DNA of 30,058 bases from DASTBU01 sp035711845 (GTDB lineage: Bacteria; Acidobacteriota; Vicinamibacteria; Vicinamibacterales; 2-12-FULL-66-21): positions 1 to 30,058 of the forward strand of contig DASTBU010000063.1 in NCBI GenBank assembly GCA_035711845.1, given 5' to 3'. The notes beneath the pieces are model-generated. The model made no database searches, was not told the DNA's origin, and worked only from the letters and a program-made list of their open reading frames with translations. Of this stretch, positions 21,762-30,058 are shown one piece after another. Positions within the stretch are counted from its first letter, which is position 1. Each line of letters starts with the position of its first letter. A program made the position numbers and the translations under genes.

Positions 21762-22304
21762 ATGACCGTTTCCACGCGCTTCGTCGTTTCAGGTTTCGTC
21801 TTGCTGTCCACGCTCGCGCTTGCCGCACCCGTGACCGCGCAAAAGTCGTCGACCTCGGGGTCGGAGACACTCGTCTTCTTCAGGACCGGCTACCAGGTGC
21901 CCGCTGGAAAGAGGCTGTTGATTGAGGACGTGTCCGTGGTGTGCGCCGCTGCAGGGGCGCTCCCTTTTCAAGGGGGCGACATCACGAGCGGGGACTTCGA
22001 GAAGTACGGTATTTCGGGCACGGCGAAACTCGGGATCTTCTACGCGCCCGGGAACTGCCCCGACGAGCTCGATAGTGAAAACGAGTGCCCCGGGCAGCAG
22101 CACGTGGTCGGAACGGCGCAGACCAACGGCACCAATCCTATCGCGGTGACCAGCGAGGGGCGGCCGGTGGCTGGCATCGGGGCGGGCCGTCGCATCGCCG
22201 CCTTCGCCGAGCAGGGCGGAATCCTGAGCGCCTTCTGTTCCGGCTTGGTTGGCGATTTCCCGTCGGCCGAGCTCACCGGAACCGGGCGTCTCGTGAACCG
22301 TTAG
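21762..22304 (+). CDS. Secreted protein of unknown function
   Basis: A 180-residue protein with a clear signal peptide (STRFVVSGFVLLSTLALAAP, cleavage about VTAQ). The mature part is a small beta-rich domain: SETLVFFRTGYQVPAGKRLL, IEDVSVVCAAAG and LSAFCSGLVGDFP. There are four Cys in all (VVC, GNCPDE, NECPG, AFCSG), probably in disulfides. No named family is recognised. AGGAGG precedes the ATG at good distance. It follows the reductase by 55 bases and is followed by a strong hairpin. Confidence 0.75.
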   Translation: MTVSTRFVVSGFVLLSTLALAAPVTAQKSSTSGSETLVFFRTGYQVPAGKRLLIEDVSVVCAAAGALPFQGGDITSGDFEKYGISGTAKLGIFYAPGNCPDELDSENECPGQQHVVGTAQTNGTNPIAVTSEGRPVAGIGAGRRIAAFAEQGGILSAFCSGLVGDFPSAELTGTGRLVNR

Positions 22305-22326
22305 TGGAGAATGCGCCCGTCCGGCC

Positions 22327-22358
22327 GCCGCTCGAGGTCAAGAAGAACCTCGAGCGGC
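22327..22358 (+). terminator. Perfect 12-bp hairpin after the secreted protein gene
   Basis: GCCGCTCGAGGT (22327-22338) and ACCTCGAGCGGC (22347-22358) enclose an 8-base purine-rich loop, 22 bases after the stop codon. The stem is very stable but lacks a T-run on either strand, so it fits an RNA-stabilising or Rho-assisted end rather than a canonical intrinsic terminator. Confidence 0.55.
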
Positions 22359-22528
22359 CGTCATGGCAGCCCCGTCCGGTTCCTCGCGCGATTCGGTAAG
22401 GAGGCAGCCGCGATCTCGTCGCACCCTGAAACCGACACCCCAGCAGTCCGCCGCGAAACTCGAGGGATTCGCACCTATGCGGAATCCAGACGGCACGCCG
22501 GCAGACCCCGGCGCAGCGAGTCCGCGCC

Positions 22529-22558
22529 TTGACAAGTAGTCCAGGCCTTCAGCATAGT
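22529..22558 (+). promoter_or_regulatory. Candidate sigma-70 promoter
   Basis: Consensus TTGACA (22529-22534), an 18-bp spacer and CATAGT (22553-22558, four of six matches). It would give a leader of about 70 bases before the gene at 22635. The 22305-22634 interval otherwise holds only the hairpin at 22327-22358. Confidence 0.45.
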
Positions 22559-22634
22559 CCGCTCGTCACGAAACGCTTTGTTTTTGGTGAAACGGATAAT
22601 GACGGGCAGGCGAAGCCCTCGACCGGAGGATCAG

Positions 22635-23405
22635 ATGGACTTGCACAGGACTTCACGAGCCGTACTGGCCGCAACCCTCGCACTGACGGCGCTCTCCGCG
22701 TCCAGCGCACCGCGGGTGGTCCGCGAGGAGTGTAAGCAGGTGTTCGGAGGGGAGGTCTGCGCCTCCGGAACCCTTGTCGGCGGAACGGTCACCGAGTTTG
22801 GCGCTCGGATCGCCATGGCGACCGTGGAGAACGCGCCCATGGAAGGCCCCATGGTGTTCCCGCCGGTTGCCGAGGCCGTTATCCCGCTGCCAGCCGAGGT
22901 CGCCTCCGGCACGGGCTTCAGCCATCTGGCCGTCCACTGGGAACGCCACGGCCACCCGCCCGCGCTCTTCATGACGCCGCACTTCGACTTCCATTTCTTT
23001 ACGATCGGACCCGAGGCCGTGCAGGCGATCGATTGTGCCGACGCGCGCAAGCCCGCCATCCTTCCGACCGGTTATGCTCTGCCGGACGTCGATGTGCCTG
23101 GGCTGGGAACGCTCGTCGGGTTGTGCGTCCCGCAGATGGGCATGCACGGCATGCCGGGCGCGGAGGTCAGCAACACCACCCCGTTCGATGCGTCCATGCT
23201 GGTCGGCTATTACGGTGGGTCGCTGGTGTTTCTCGAGCCGATGATTGCCCGCACCACGCTCTCGAAGGCGCGGACCTTCCAGTTGACGGTGCCTCCGGCG
23301 CCTCCCGGCACGCCGTCCACGGTGCGATGGCCGTCCCGGTTCGAGGCCGTCTACGACGCCGACGCCCGCGTCTATCGGTTCGTCTTCTCGATGAAGACGG
23401 ACTGA
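22635..23405 (+). CDS. Secreted DUF5602/TTHB210-like protein
   Basis: A 256-residue protein with a signal peptide (residues 1-25, LAATLALTALSASSA) and a domain resembling DUF5602 (TTHB210-like) proteins. Supporting stretches are EAVIPLPAEVASGTGFSHLA, VHWERHGHPPALF, the His-rich PHFDFHFFTI (about 115-124), ILPTGYALPD, LCVPQMGMH and the YYGGSLVFLEPMIAR closing motif. The His cluster may bind a metal. The biological role is unknown. GGAGG lies six bases before the ATG. It is probably transcribed alone from the promoter at 22529-22558. Confidence 0.75.
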   Translation: MDLHRTSRAVLAATLALTALSASSAPRVVREECKQVFGGEVCASGTLVGGTVTEFGARIAMATVENAPMEGPMVFPPVAEAVIPLPAEVASGTGFSHLAVHWERHGHPPALFMTPHFDFHFFTIGPEAVQAIDCADARKPAILPTGYALPDVDVPGLGTLVGLCVPQMGMHGMPGAEVSNTTPFDASMLVGYYGGSLVFLEPMIARTTLSKARTFQLTVPPAPPGTPSTVRWPSRFEAVYDADARVYRFVFSMKTD

Positions 23406-23611
23406 CGACCATGGCCGGGCAGGGCCGGCGAGGGATCACGGTCCAACCTGGACGCATCGGCGCCAGCACCTCGCGCGCTCTTTCAAGAGCTCACGGCAGC
23501 CGGCGATCGGTCGACACGCGCGGATCGTGCCCCACGATGTTTCTCAGGCGACCAATGGGTTTAGACGCAGAGAGGGCCGTCACCTTACCGGGCACGACGT
23601 TCACGTCGAGG

Positions 23612-26600
23612 TCAGCGAGGTCGCCGGGAAGCAGCCGGCGTATCCGGTTTCTTCAGTAATTCCCTGACTGCCGCTTCGATCTGCTGATCGCGGCCACCGC
23701 TCATCACCTCGGGCTCATTGGCGACACGGATGTCGGGCTCCGTCTGGTTGTTCTCGCCGCACTTCCCGTCGAGGGTTCGCCAGCATCCCATCGGAATCCC
23801 GTAACGCAGGGTGGGGTCGATCTGGTTTTCCCACCAGACGAAGGTTCCGGTTCCCGGCACCGGCATCCCGACCAGCAACCCGATGTTCTTGGCCTTGTAG
23901 GCCAGCGGGAACAGGTGCGCATCGGAATAGTTGCTCTCCCCCATCACCACGATCGACGGCTTGTTCCATTTGTCGAACGGCTGGCTGCCGATGTACTGCC
24001 CGTGGGGCACGACGTCGAAGTACTTCTTGCCGCTCAGGAAATCGGACAGCGGTTCGTGGATGTTACCGCCGCCGTTGAAGCGCGTGTCGACGACGAGGGC
24101 GTCCTTCTTCAGGTTCAATCCGAGCGCCTCCTCGAAGACGACGCGCATGCTGGCATCGTTGTTCGCACGGACGTGAATGTAGCCGATTCTGCCGTTTGAC
24201 AGCTTTTCCACATCCGCTCGACGACGCCGGACCCAGCGTTTGTAGAGCAGCTCGCCTTCCTCGGCGCCGTCGACCGGCTTGACGGTTTCGTCCCAACGCC
24301 TGTTCGAAGCGGGGTCGTAGACCGCGAGCAGCGTGAATTTGCCGGCCTTTCGGTTGAGCAGCCGGTAGAAGTCCATCGCCGCATCGATCGTGTTCCCGTC
24401 GATGGCCTCGATGATATGCCCGGTCTTGATCGTCGAAGCCGCCAGATCCACCGGACCGCCCGGCAGCACTTCGGCCACTCTCACGCCATCGCCGGTGTAG
24501 CCGTAGTCATAGAGCAGCCCGAGCGAAGCGGTCGCGTCCGAAGTGGGGACGTTCGGGCGGTAGTAGCAGCCCGTGTGGGAAACGTTCATCTCGCCGAGCA
24601 TCTCGCTCAGCATCTCGGCGAAGTCGTAGTTGTTGTTGATGTGGGGAAGGAACTTCTTGTAAGTCGTGTAATAGAAGTCCCAATCCACCTGCTGGAGGTC
24701 CGGGAACACCAGCTTCTGTTTGAATTGACGCCAGCTGTGGTCGAAGATGTACGCCTTTTCGGCCGAATAATCCAAAACCATTTCCGTGTTCACCGGGATC
24801 GGCTCTGACTTTCCGCTCTCGGCATCGACCTTGACCGCCCGGCCGTCGCCGATCACGAACAGGAACTTGCCGTCGGGCGAGAGCTCCATCGACGCGGCGT
24901 TCGCACCGAGTTTGTTGAAGAGTTTGGCTTCGCGGGTGCGTACCTCCGTGACCCACAGGTCGTTGCCCTTCTCGAATGACGTGAGGTAAAAAAGCTTGTC
25001 GCCATCCTTGGACAATACCCAGTCCGACGCCGCGGACGTGTTGATCGTCAAACGCCGCTTGCGATCGGTCAATCCATCCCAGTCGATCGCGATCGGGCTC
25101 ACCGGTTTCTCGGCCCTGGTCGTGCCCGCGGCGTCCTTTTTCTCGCTGTCCTTCGTATCCTTCTTTTTTTTCTCTTCCTTCTCTTTCTTCTCTTCCTTTT
25201 CCTTGTCCTCGCGCTCCTTGACGAGCGCGAATTCCTCCTTGGACAGCTTCGCCCGGTCGAAGGCCGCCTTCGTGAAATACATCCCGTAGACGTCGCCCGA
25301 GACGGCGGAGCCCCCCTGCGACAGCGCGCCGTCGCGGGTCGTGCCCCAGATCATCATCTTGCCGTCCAGGGCCCATTTCGGCGTGGCATCGTCGTAGCCG
25401 CTCTGGGTGAGGTTGCGCACCGGCGAGGCGCCATCGCCGGCAACGATCCCGACCTCCGGAGCGAACATCCGGTCGCCCGGAGCGAACTGCACCAGCAGCC
25501 ACTTCGAGTCGGGGGACCAGGTGTAGTACTGGTCGCCGTCCGCGTACGAGTAATTGAGATCTCCCGGCAATACGGTTCGGGACTGCTTCGACGCGAGGTT
25601 GTAGACCCTGAGCGTCTGCCGGTCCTCGAGGTAGGCGATCTCCTTGCCGTCGGGCGAGAACGCCGGCTGAAACTCCTCCGCCGCCGTCGCGACGATCGCT
25701 TCGTCCTTCAGCACCGTCGAGGCGAAGAGATACGGCTCGGTGGCACGCGTCAGCGACATCGTATAGACGTTCCAGTTGTTGTCCTTCTCCGCGGCGTACA
25801 CCAGCGTTCGCCCGTCGGGACTGAAGCTGACGCTCCGTTCCTGCCACGGCGTATTGGTGACCCGTTTCACGAATTTGCCGTCGATGCTGCTGACGAAGAT
25901 CTCTCCCCGGAAGACGAAGGCGAACTCCTTCCCGTTCGGCGCGAGCCTGGCTTCCGTCATGCCACCGCTGACGGGCAGGATCTTCTCGATCGCGTTGCGC
26001 CCATCGGCGCCGATCCTCACGGCCACTTTTTCCGGCTGGCCGCCCGCCGCCATCGTGTAGAGATCGCCGTCGTACGAGAATGCCAGCGTGCCGTTTCTGG
26101 CGCGCGTCAGGGATCGGACCGGATGCTTGGTGAACCGGGTCAGCGCCACGGATTGAGCGGGATTGCGCACACTGCTCTGGTAGACGTTGAACGAGCCGTT
26201 CTGCTCCGACAGGTAATAGAAGTCGTTGTCGTTCGAATCGAAGACGGGATTCCGGTCCTCGCCGTTGAACGACGACAGCTGGGTGTACTTCTTCGCCTTC
26301 GTGTCGTAGAACCAGACGTCGCGCGTCACGGCAGACGTGTGATGCTTACGCCAGTCGCTCTCGTAGCCTTTGTAATCGTGAAAGAGGATCTTGTCGCCGG
26401 TCGAACTCACCGTGGCATCCAGCGCAGGCGTCGTCAGCACAATCGACACGCGGCCTCCGGCCAGGGGGACGGAGTACAGCTCACTCATGCCGCCGGCAGG
26501 AAACTGCACGTGCGTCGCGAGGTCCTGCCGCGCGGCGCTGAAGAGGACGGCGCTGTCGTCCGCCGTGAACGAGCTGGGGATTTCACGCGTGGAGTGATAC

Positions 26601-26914
26601 GTCAGCCGCTTCGCTTCGCCGCCGTCCGACGGCATGACGAACACGTCGAAATTGCCGTACCTGTCGGACGCGAACGCCACCGATCTCCCGTCGTGGCTCC
26701 ACACCGGTGCGAATTCGAACGACTCGCTGAGGGTCAGCGGGATCGCATTGCCGCCGGCCGCCGGCACCGACCAGATGTCACCCTTGTATTCGAACAGCAG
26801 GGTCTGGCCGTCGGGCGCGATCGCTGGATACCGCAGCCACAACGGCGACTGCTCGGCAGCCGCCGCGGCCAGGCACGCGATCAGGAGGAGAGCGAAAGAG
26901 ATGGTGAATCTCAT
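23612..26914 (-). CDS. Tricorn-like S41 serine protease with PD40 propellers
   Basis: An 1100-residue exported protease. Signal peptide at residues 1-20 (ISFALLLIACLAAAAA); TolB/PD40 blades (about 25-560) with repeated SPDGR/SPDGK motifs; a Lys/Glu-rich linker (about 566-600); a second set of blades with a tricorn-type C1 region; a PDZ domain (about 800-860, VAEVLPGGPVDLAA); and an S41 catalytic core with GRIGYIHVRANND, VVDTRFNGGGNIHEPL and the nucleophile in GESNYSDAHLFP (Ser997). The architecture is that of tricorn proteases, which degrade peptides released upstream by other proteases; this one probably acts in the periplasm. The start at 26914 gives a proper signal peptide. Confidence 0.94.
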   Translation of the reverse strand: MRFTISFALLLIACLAAAAAEQSPLWLRYPAIAPDGQTLLFEYKGDIWSVPAAGGNAIPLTLSESFEFAPVWSHDGRSVAFASDRYGNFDVFVMPSDGGEAKRLTYHSTREIPSSFTADDSAVLFSAARQDLATHVQFPAGGMSELYSVPLAGGRVSIVLTTPALDATVSSTGDKILFHDYKGYESDWRKHHTSAVTRDVWFYDTKAKKYTQLSSFNGEDRNPVFDSNDNDFYYLSEQNGSFNVYQSSVRNPAQSVALTRFTKHPVRSLTRARNGTLAFSYDGDLYTMAAGGQPEKVAVRIGADGRNAIEKILPVSGGMTEARLAPNGKEFAFVFRGEIFVSSIDGKFVKRVTNTPWQERSVSFSPDGRTLVYAAEKDNNWNVYTMSLTRATEPYLFASTVLKDEAIVATAAEEFQPAFSPDGKEIAYLEDRQTLRVYNLASKQSRTVLPGDLNYSYADGDQYYTWSPDSKWLLVQFAPGDRMFAPEVGIVAGDGASPVRNLTQSGYDDATPKWALDGKMMIWGTTRDGALSQGGSAVSGDVYGMYFTKAAFDRAKLSKEEFALVKEREDKEKEEKKEKEEKKKKDTKDSEKKDAAGTTRAEKPVSPIAIDWDGLTDRKRRLTINTSAASDWVLSKDGDKLFYLTSFEKGNDLWVTEVRTREAKLFNKLGANAASMELSPDGKFLFVIGDGRAVKVDAESGKSEPIPVNTEMVLDYSAEKAYIFDHSWRQFKQKLVFPDLQQVDWDFYYTTYKKFLPHINNNYDFAEMLSEMLGEMNVSHTGCYYRPNVPTSDATASLGLLYDYGYTGDGVRVAEVLPGGPVDLAASTIKTGHIIEAIDGNTIDAAMDFYRLLNRKAGKFTLLAVYDPASNRRWDETVKPVDGAEEGELLYKRWVRRRRADVEKLSNGRIGYIHVRANNDASMRVVFEEALGLNLKKDALVVDTRFNGGGNIHEPLSDFLSGKKYFDVVPHGQYIGSQPFDKWNKPSIVVMGESNYSDAHLFPLAYKAKNIGLLVGMPVPGTGTFVWWENQIDPTLRYGIPMGCWRTLDGKCGENNQTEPDIRVANEPEVMSGGRDQQIEAAVRELLKKPDTPAASRRPR

Positions 26915-26923
26915 GGCGCCGCT

Positions 26924-26951
26924 ATCATACACACCAAGGCTCGAACCACAA
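26924..26951 (-). promoter_or_regulatory. Candidate promoter of the tricorn-like protease
   Basis: On the minus strand TTGTGG, a 16-bp spacer and TATGAT stand directly ahead of the gene; the -10 box ends ten bases before the ATG. The transcript would start only about three bases before the start codon, and no Shine-Dalgarno sequence is present, so initiation may be leaderless or nearly so. Confidence 0.4.
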
Positions 26952-27118
26952 GGTCGTGTTCGTTTTCACGTTCCTGTCCGAGCTGCGACGAGTCGCGCCC
27001 CCTACAGAGCGATACAACTTGCCGTAGCTTTCATCCCTGTCGGGAGGGTCTGTGATCCGTCTCTCCGGCTTCATTCGGCCTGGACTATACTGACGCCAGT
27101 CCTCCCCCGCGGCCGCTC

Positions 27119-29806
27119 ATGCCGCCAGCTCCTGGCGCCCGTTTGGGCCCGTACGCAATCGGCGCGCTGCTCGGCGCGGGCGGCATGGGCGAGGTGTACC
27201 GCGCACACGACACCAGGCTTGGCCGAACTGTCGCCCTGAAGATCCTGCCTCCGGCGTTCGCGACAGACCCCGTGGCCCGCGACCGGCTCGCGCGCGAGGC
27301 CCGGGCCATCTCGTCGCTCGCCCACCCCCACATCTGCACGCTCTTCGACATCGGCCACCAGGACGGCACCGATTACCTGGTGATGGAATACCTCGAAGGC
27401 GAGACCCTCTCCGAACGTCTGAGACGAGGTCCGCTGCCGATTGCCGAGGCGGCGCGCGTGGCGGCGCAAATCGCCGACGCGCTCGCGACGGCGCATCAGC
27501 ACGGCATCGTCCACCGCGACCTGAAGCCAGGCAACGTGATGTTGACGAAGTCAGGAGCCAAACTCCTCGATTTCGGGATCGCGCACGCACTGCCCGCGTC
27601 GTCCGGTACGACCGGCGCAGCGGCGGCGGCCACCATGACTGCCGCGCTGTCGGCCGCTGATCGCGTGCCCGGCACGCTGCCCTACATGGCGCCCGAGGTG
27701 CTGGAGGGGCGCGAGGCCGATGCCCGGTCGGACATTTTCGCCTTCGGGGCCGTGCTCTTCGAAATGCTCGCCGGCCGTCGTGCCTTCGAAGCTGACACTG
27801 CTGCTGGCTTCACCGCGGCGATCCTCGGCACCGAGCGGCCGACGCTTCTGGGCGTGCGCTCCGGCATTCCGGTCCTCCTCGAGCGCCTCGTCGCCACGTG
27901 CCTCGTCACCGAACCAGCGGATCGCTGGCAGTCGGCGCGGGACATCGCCCTGCACCTGGAGGCGCCCCTCGAGCCGGCGGCGGTTGCATCTGGCGCACGG
28001 CGCCGTCGCAACGGTTGGGCAATCGCCGTCGGCTTTGTCCTCGGCGCCATCGTCGCTACCCTGGCGGGCGTCGGCTGGCGCCGTAACAGTGGCCCCGTCC
28101 CGGCGCGACCATTGACGCGCCTGTCGCTCCCGCTCCCATCAGGGACGCTGCTGGCGCCCAACGACACCCCGGCCGCCGGCTCGAGCGTCGCGATCTCGCC
28201 AGACGGACGGTCGGTGGCGTTCGTGGCGACGCGCGGTGGCGTGAGGACACTCGGTGTCCGTTTCCTGGAGAGCGGCCGGGTGAAAACGCTGGCGGGCACG
28301 GAAGGGGCGATGAGCCCGTTCTTCTCGCCCGACGGACACTGGGTGGGGTTCTTCACGCGGACGGGTCTGAAGAAAGTCTCGATCGACGACGGGACGCTGA
28401 TCACCATCTGTCAAACACCGCCGGTGACACGTGGAGGGGTGTGGGCCCGCGACGGGACGATCTACTTCTCGCCGGATTTCTCGAGGGGACTCCAGCGCGT
28501 TCAGGCCGCCGGCGGGGTCTTCCAGGAAGTTACGCAGGTGGAATTCGACTCTGGCGAGAGCAATCACCTGCTGCCCGACGTTCTGCCAGGCGGCGAGACC
28601 GTACTCTTCACCGTCTGGACCGGTGGCTCCTTCAAGGACGCCAGCGTCTGGGCCCAGTCGCTGCGCACCGGTGAGCGCAAGCGCCTAATCGACTCGGCCA
28701 CCGCGCCGGCCTTCGTGCCGCCAGACTACCTTGCGTTTGCGCGCGAAGGGGTCCTCTTTGCGGTCCGCTTCGATCCGATCCGGGCGGCCCTCGTTGGCGA
28801 AGTCTTCCCCATCGTCGATGGAGTGTGGACCGACCCTGCGACCGGCAGTACGCATTATGCGGTGGGAGACGACGGCACTCTGGTCTTTGCGCCCGGCAGG
28901 AGCACCGTCGAGCAGCGCCGGCTCGTGTGGGTGGATCGGGAAGGCCGCATGGTGCCGACGAGAGTCGAGCCGGGCGCGTATGGCAACGTTCGGATTTCTG
29001 CCGACGGACGACGCGTGGCCCTGGAACTGCTGAACGACATCTGGGTGTACGACTTGAAGACCGGCGCCCTGAGCCGGGCGACCTACCGGGGCGTAAACCA
29101 GTTCCCGGCGTGGATGCCGGACGGGCGCAGTATCGCGATCAGTTCTTCGCAGGGCGTCCTCTTGCCAACGCTCTTCTCGATCGCGTCAGAGGGAGGCCAG
29201 GCCGCTGCCCGGCTCGGCGACGGAGGAGGTGTCCAATTCCCCGGCTCGTGGGCGGCGGACGGGCGGCGTCTGGCGTACGCCGAGCTGCGTGAGGGGTCGG
29301 ACTCCGGGTGGGATATCCGGATGCTCGATCTCGACGGCCATCCGGCGCACAGCCCGCTGGTCGCCACGCCGTTCACGGACGACACTCCAATGATTTCACC
29401 CGACGGACGGGCTCTGGCCTACGTGTCTGACGAGACCGGACGCGCGCAGGTGTACCTGTGCCCCTTTCCGGGAAAAGGTACCCGAATCCAGGTCTCAACC
29501 GATGGCGGCACGGAACCGGTGTGGTCGCGCAGTGGGGGCGAGCTCTTCTTCAGGAGCGGACGGCGGATGCTCGCCGTCCGTGTGCGGACGCAAGGACAGC
29601 TTGCCGCAGACCCCCCAGCCGTCCTCTTCGAGGGGGACTTCGTCGTCACGAGCCCAGTCCCCGGGGCGCCGTCCTATGACGTCGCGCCCGACGGCCGATT
29701 CCTGATGGTTGCCCGCTCCGGCGAGCAGCCGCTCCCCGGGCAGCTCGAGGTGGTGCTCAACTGGGCCGCGGAGTTGGACCGCCGCGCGCCTCCGCGCACG
29801 CCGTAA
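27119..29806 (+). CDS. Ser/Thr protein kinase with PD40/TolB-like propeller
   Basis: An 895-residue membrane-anchored kinase. The kinase domain occupies residues about 11-285: GAGGMGEVY, Lys41 in VALK, HRDLKPGN with Asp134, DFG at 151-153, and MAPEV in the activation segment. An Ala/Thr-rich insert (about 160-180) lengthens the activation loop. A basic stretch (RRRR) and one membrane helix (about 299-320) lead to a C-terminal domain of about 570 residues with repeated SPDGR, SPDGH and SADGR blades. Unlike the kinase at 4625 it has no helical N-terminal leader. TATACT at 27086-27091 suggests a short leader. The gene diverges from the tricorn-like protease. Confidence 0.94.
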   Translation: MPPAPGARLGPYAIGALLGAGGMGEVYRAHDTRLGRTVALKILPPAFATDPVARDRLAREARAISSLAHPHICTLFDIGHQDGTDYLVMEYLEGETLSERLRRGPLPIAEAARVAAQIADALATAHQHGIVHRDLKPGNVMLTKSGAKLLDFGIAHALPASSGTTGAAAAATMTAALSAADRVPGTLPYMAPEVLEGREADARSDIFAFGAVLFEMLAGRRAFEADTAAGFTAAILGTERPTLLGVRSGIPVLLERLVATCLVTEPADRWQSARDIALHLEAPLEPAAVASGARRRRNGWAIAVGFVLGAIVATLAGVGWRRNSGPVPARPLTRLSLPLPSGTLLAPNDTPAAGSSVAISPDGRSVAFVATRGGVRTLGVRFLESGRVKTLAGTEGAMSPFFSPDGHWVGFFTRTGLKKVSIDDGTLITICQTPPVTRGGVWARDGTIYFSPDFSRGLQRVQAAGGVFQEVTQVEFDSGESNHLLPDVLPGGETVLFTVWTGGSFKDASVWAQSLRTGERKRLIDSATAPAFVPPDYLAFAREGVLFAVRFDPIRAALVGEVFPIVDGVWTDPATGSTHYAVGDDGTLVFAPGRSTVEQRRLVWVDREGRMVPTRVEPGAYGNVRISADGRRVALELLNDIWVYDLKTGALSRATYRGVNQFPAWMPDGRSIAISSSQGVLLPTLFSIASEGGQAAARLGDGGGVQFPGSWAADGRRLAYAELREGSDSGWDIRMLDLDGHPAHSPLVATPFTDDTPMISPDGRALAYVSDETGRAQVYLCPFPGKGTRIQVSTDGGTEPVWSRSGGELFFRSGRRMLAVRVRTQGQLAADPPAVLFEGDFVVTSPVPGAPSYDVAPDGRFLMVARSGEQPLPGQLEVVLNWAAELDRRAPPRTP

Positions 29807-29846
29807 TCACGGTGCGAACGGCTCTCGCGCCGGCATCCGCCCGGTG

Positions 29847-29861
29847 GCCCCCTCGCGGGGC
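29847..29861 (+). terminator. Weak GC hairpin after the kinase gene
   Basis: GCCCC, a 5-base loop and GGGGC, 41 bases after the stop codon, with no T-run. It is a possible Rho-assisted or non-functional terminator. Confidence 0.3.
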
Positions 29862-29930
29862 TCGCGAGCATGCGGCACACGCCTTCTCCTCGGAAATCGG
29901 TCGGACGTCGTCATCACAAAGATGACACGC

Positions 29931-30058
29931 TGACTGAACACTAGTGTCGCGTCTCCGAAGTCCTGTTCACATCGAGGGCGGCGATGCGCCCGGCGCGCAA
30001 GGCGCGAGGAGGGCGCATACCGGGAGTATGCAACCGACGAGCAACGCAGCGCCCCGGG
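29931..30058. other. Inverted-repeat-rich, gene-free end of the window
   Basis: Nested inverted repeats are packed here: CACTAGTG (29939-29946), GCGCCC (29986-29991) with GGGCGC (30011-30016), and GCATAC (30015-30020) with GTATGC (30026-30031). The segment carries no frame of interest. It looks like the edge of a structured intergenic repeat or mobile element that continues beyond the window; only the left part is visible. Confidence 0.35.

Noticed and set aside
24507..25847. A 446-residue frame on the same strand as the tricorn-like protease
   Set aside because: It is an out-of-register shadow of the protease; the in-register frame carries all the PD40, PDZ and S41 motifs.

Overview
The window is high-GC bacterial DNA. 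Several gene families point to an Acidobacteriota-type soil bacterium, perhaps Vicinamibacteria: two very large Ser/Thr kinases fused to TolB/PD40 beta-propeller tails, a Sig-70_X6-type ECF sigma factor, a tricorn-like S41 protease with a PD40 propeller, a truncated carboxypeptidase-regulatory-like protein, and many small secreted proteins or lipoproteins. This assignment is inferred from gene content; no ribosomal marker other than one tRNA is present.

Layout. Positions 1-2160: no gene up to about 443, a hairpin terminator, a lipoprotein and a small membrane protein on the minus strand, then on the plus strand tRNA-Lys(CTT) and a hicAB toxin-antitoxin pair with a palindromic operator and an apparently leaderless promoter. 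Positions 2.2-13.9 kb: an accessory region of mostly minus-strand genes (FISUMP-domain protein, ECF sigma factor, 972-residue kinase, decayed tyrosine recombinase, exported fumarylacetoacetase-family protein, vapBC plus a coupled HigA-like fragment, VOC/glyoxalase protein, M23 peptidase), punctuated by seven copies of one short element, all in the same orientation. Positions 14.1-16.8 kb: a plus-strand cluster (metallo-beta-lactamase-fold hydrolase, double SH3-like protein, NHL beta-propeller). Positions 17-30 kb: alpha/beta hydrolase (-), truncated regulatory-domain protein, DUF4126 membrane protein translationally coupled to a flavin disulfide reductase, two secreted proteins, tricorn-like protease (-), and a second PD40 kinase (+). 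The last 120 bases are rich in inverted repeats and hold no gene.

Main discovery candidate. The seven elements (near 2.2, 3.2, 7.7, 10.0, 11.1, 11.85 and 13.8 kb) are not only similar in DNA. Read on the minus strand, five of them contain an open frame of exactly 78 nt (25 codons plus stop). Each begins NTG-AGC (ATG, GTG or TTG) and ends at the same codon with three different stop codons (TGA, TAG, TAA). They share a peptide core of the type SWNQLDGWLRQVDAL, with many synonymous or conservative differences between copies. A sixth copy keeps the peptide core but runs on to 41 codons, and the seventh is frameshifted. One copy overlaps the stop codon of a broken tyrosine recombinase by GTGA. The elements partition the region into units that mostly hold one gene or one operon. 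I read this as an undescribed family of microprotein-coding repeats, or a remnant of one, linked to an integrase and possibly marking recombination sites. The coding reading and the mobility reading are inferences from the sequence alone.
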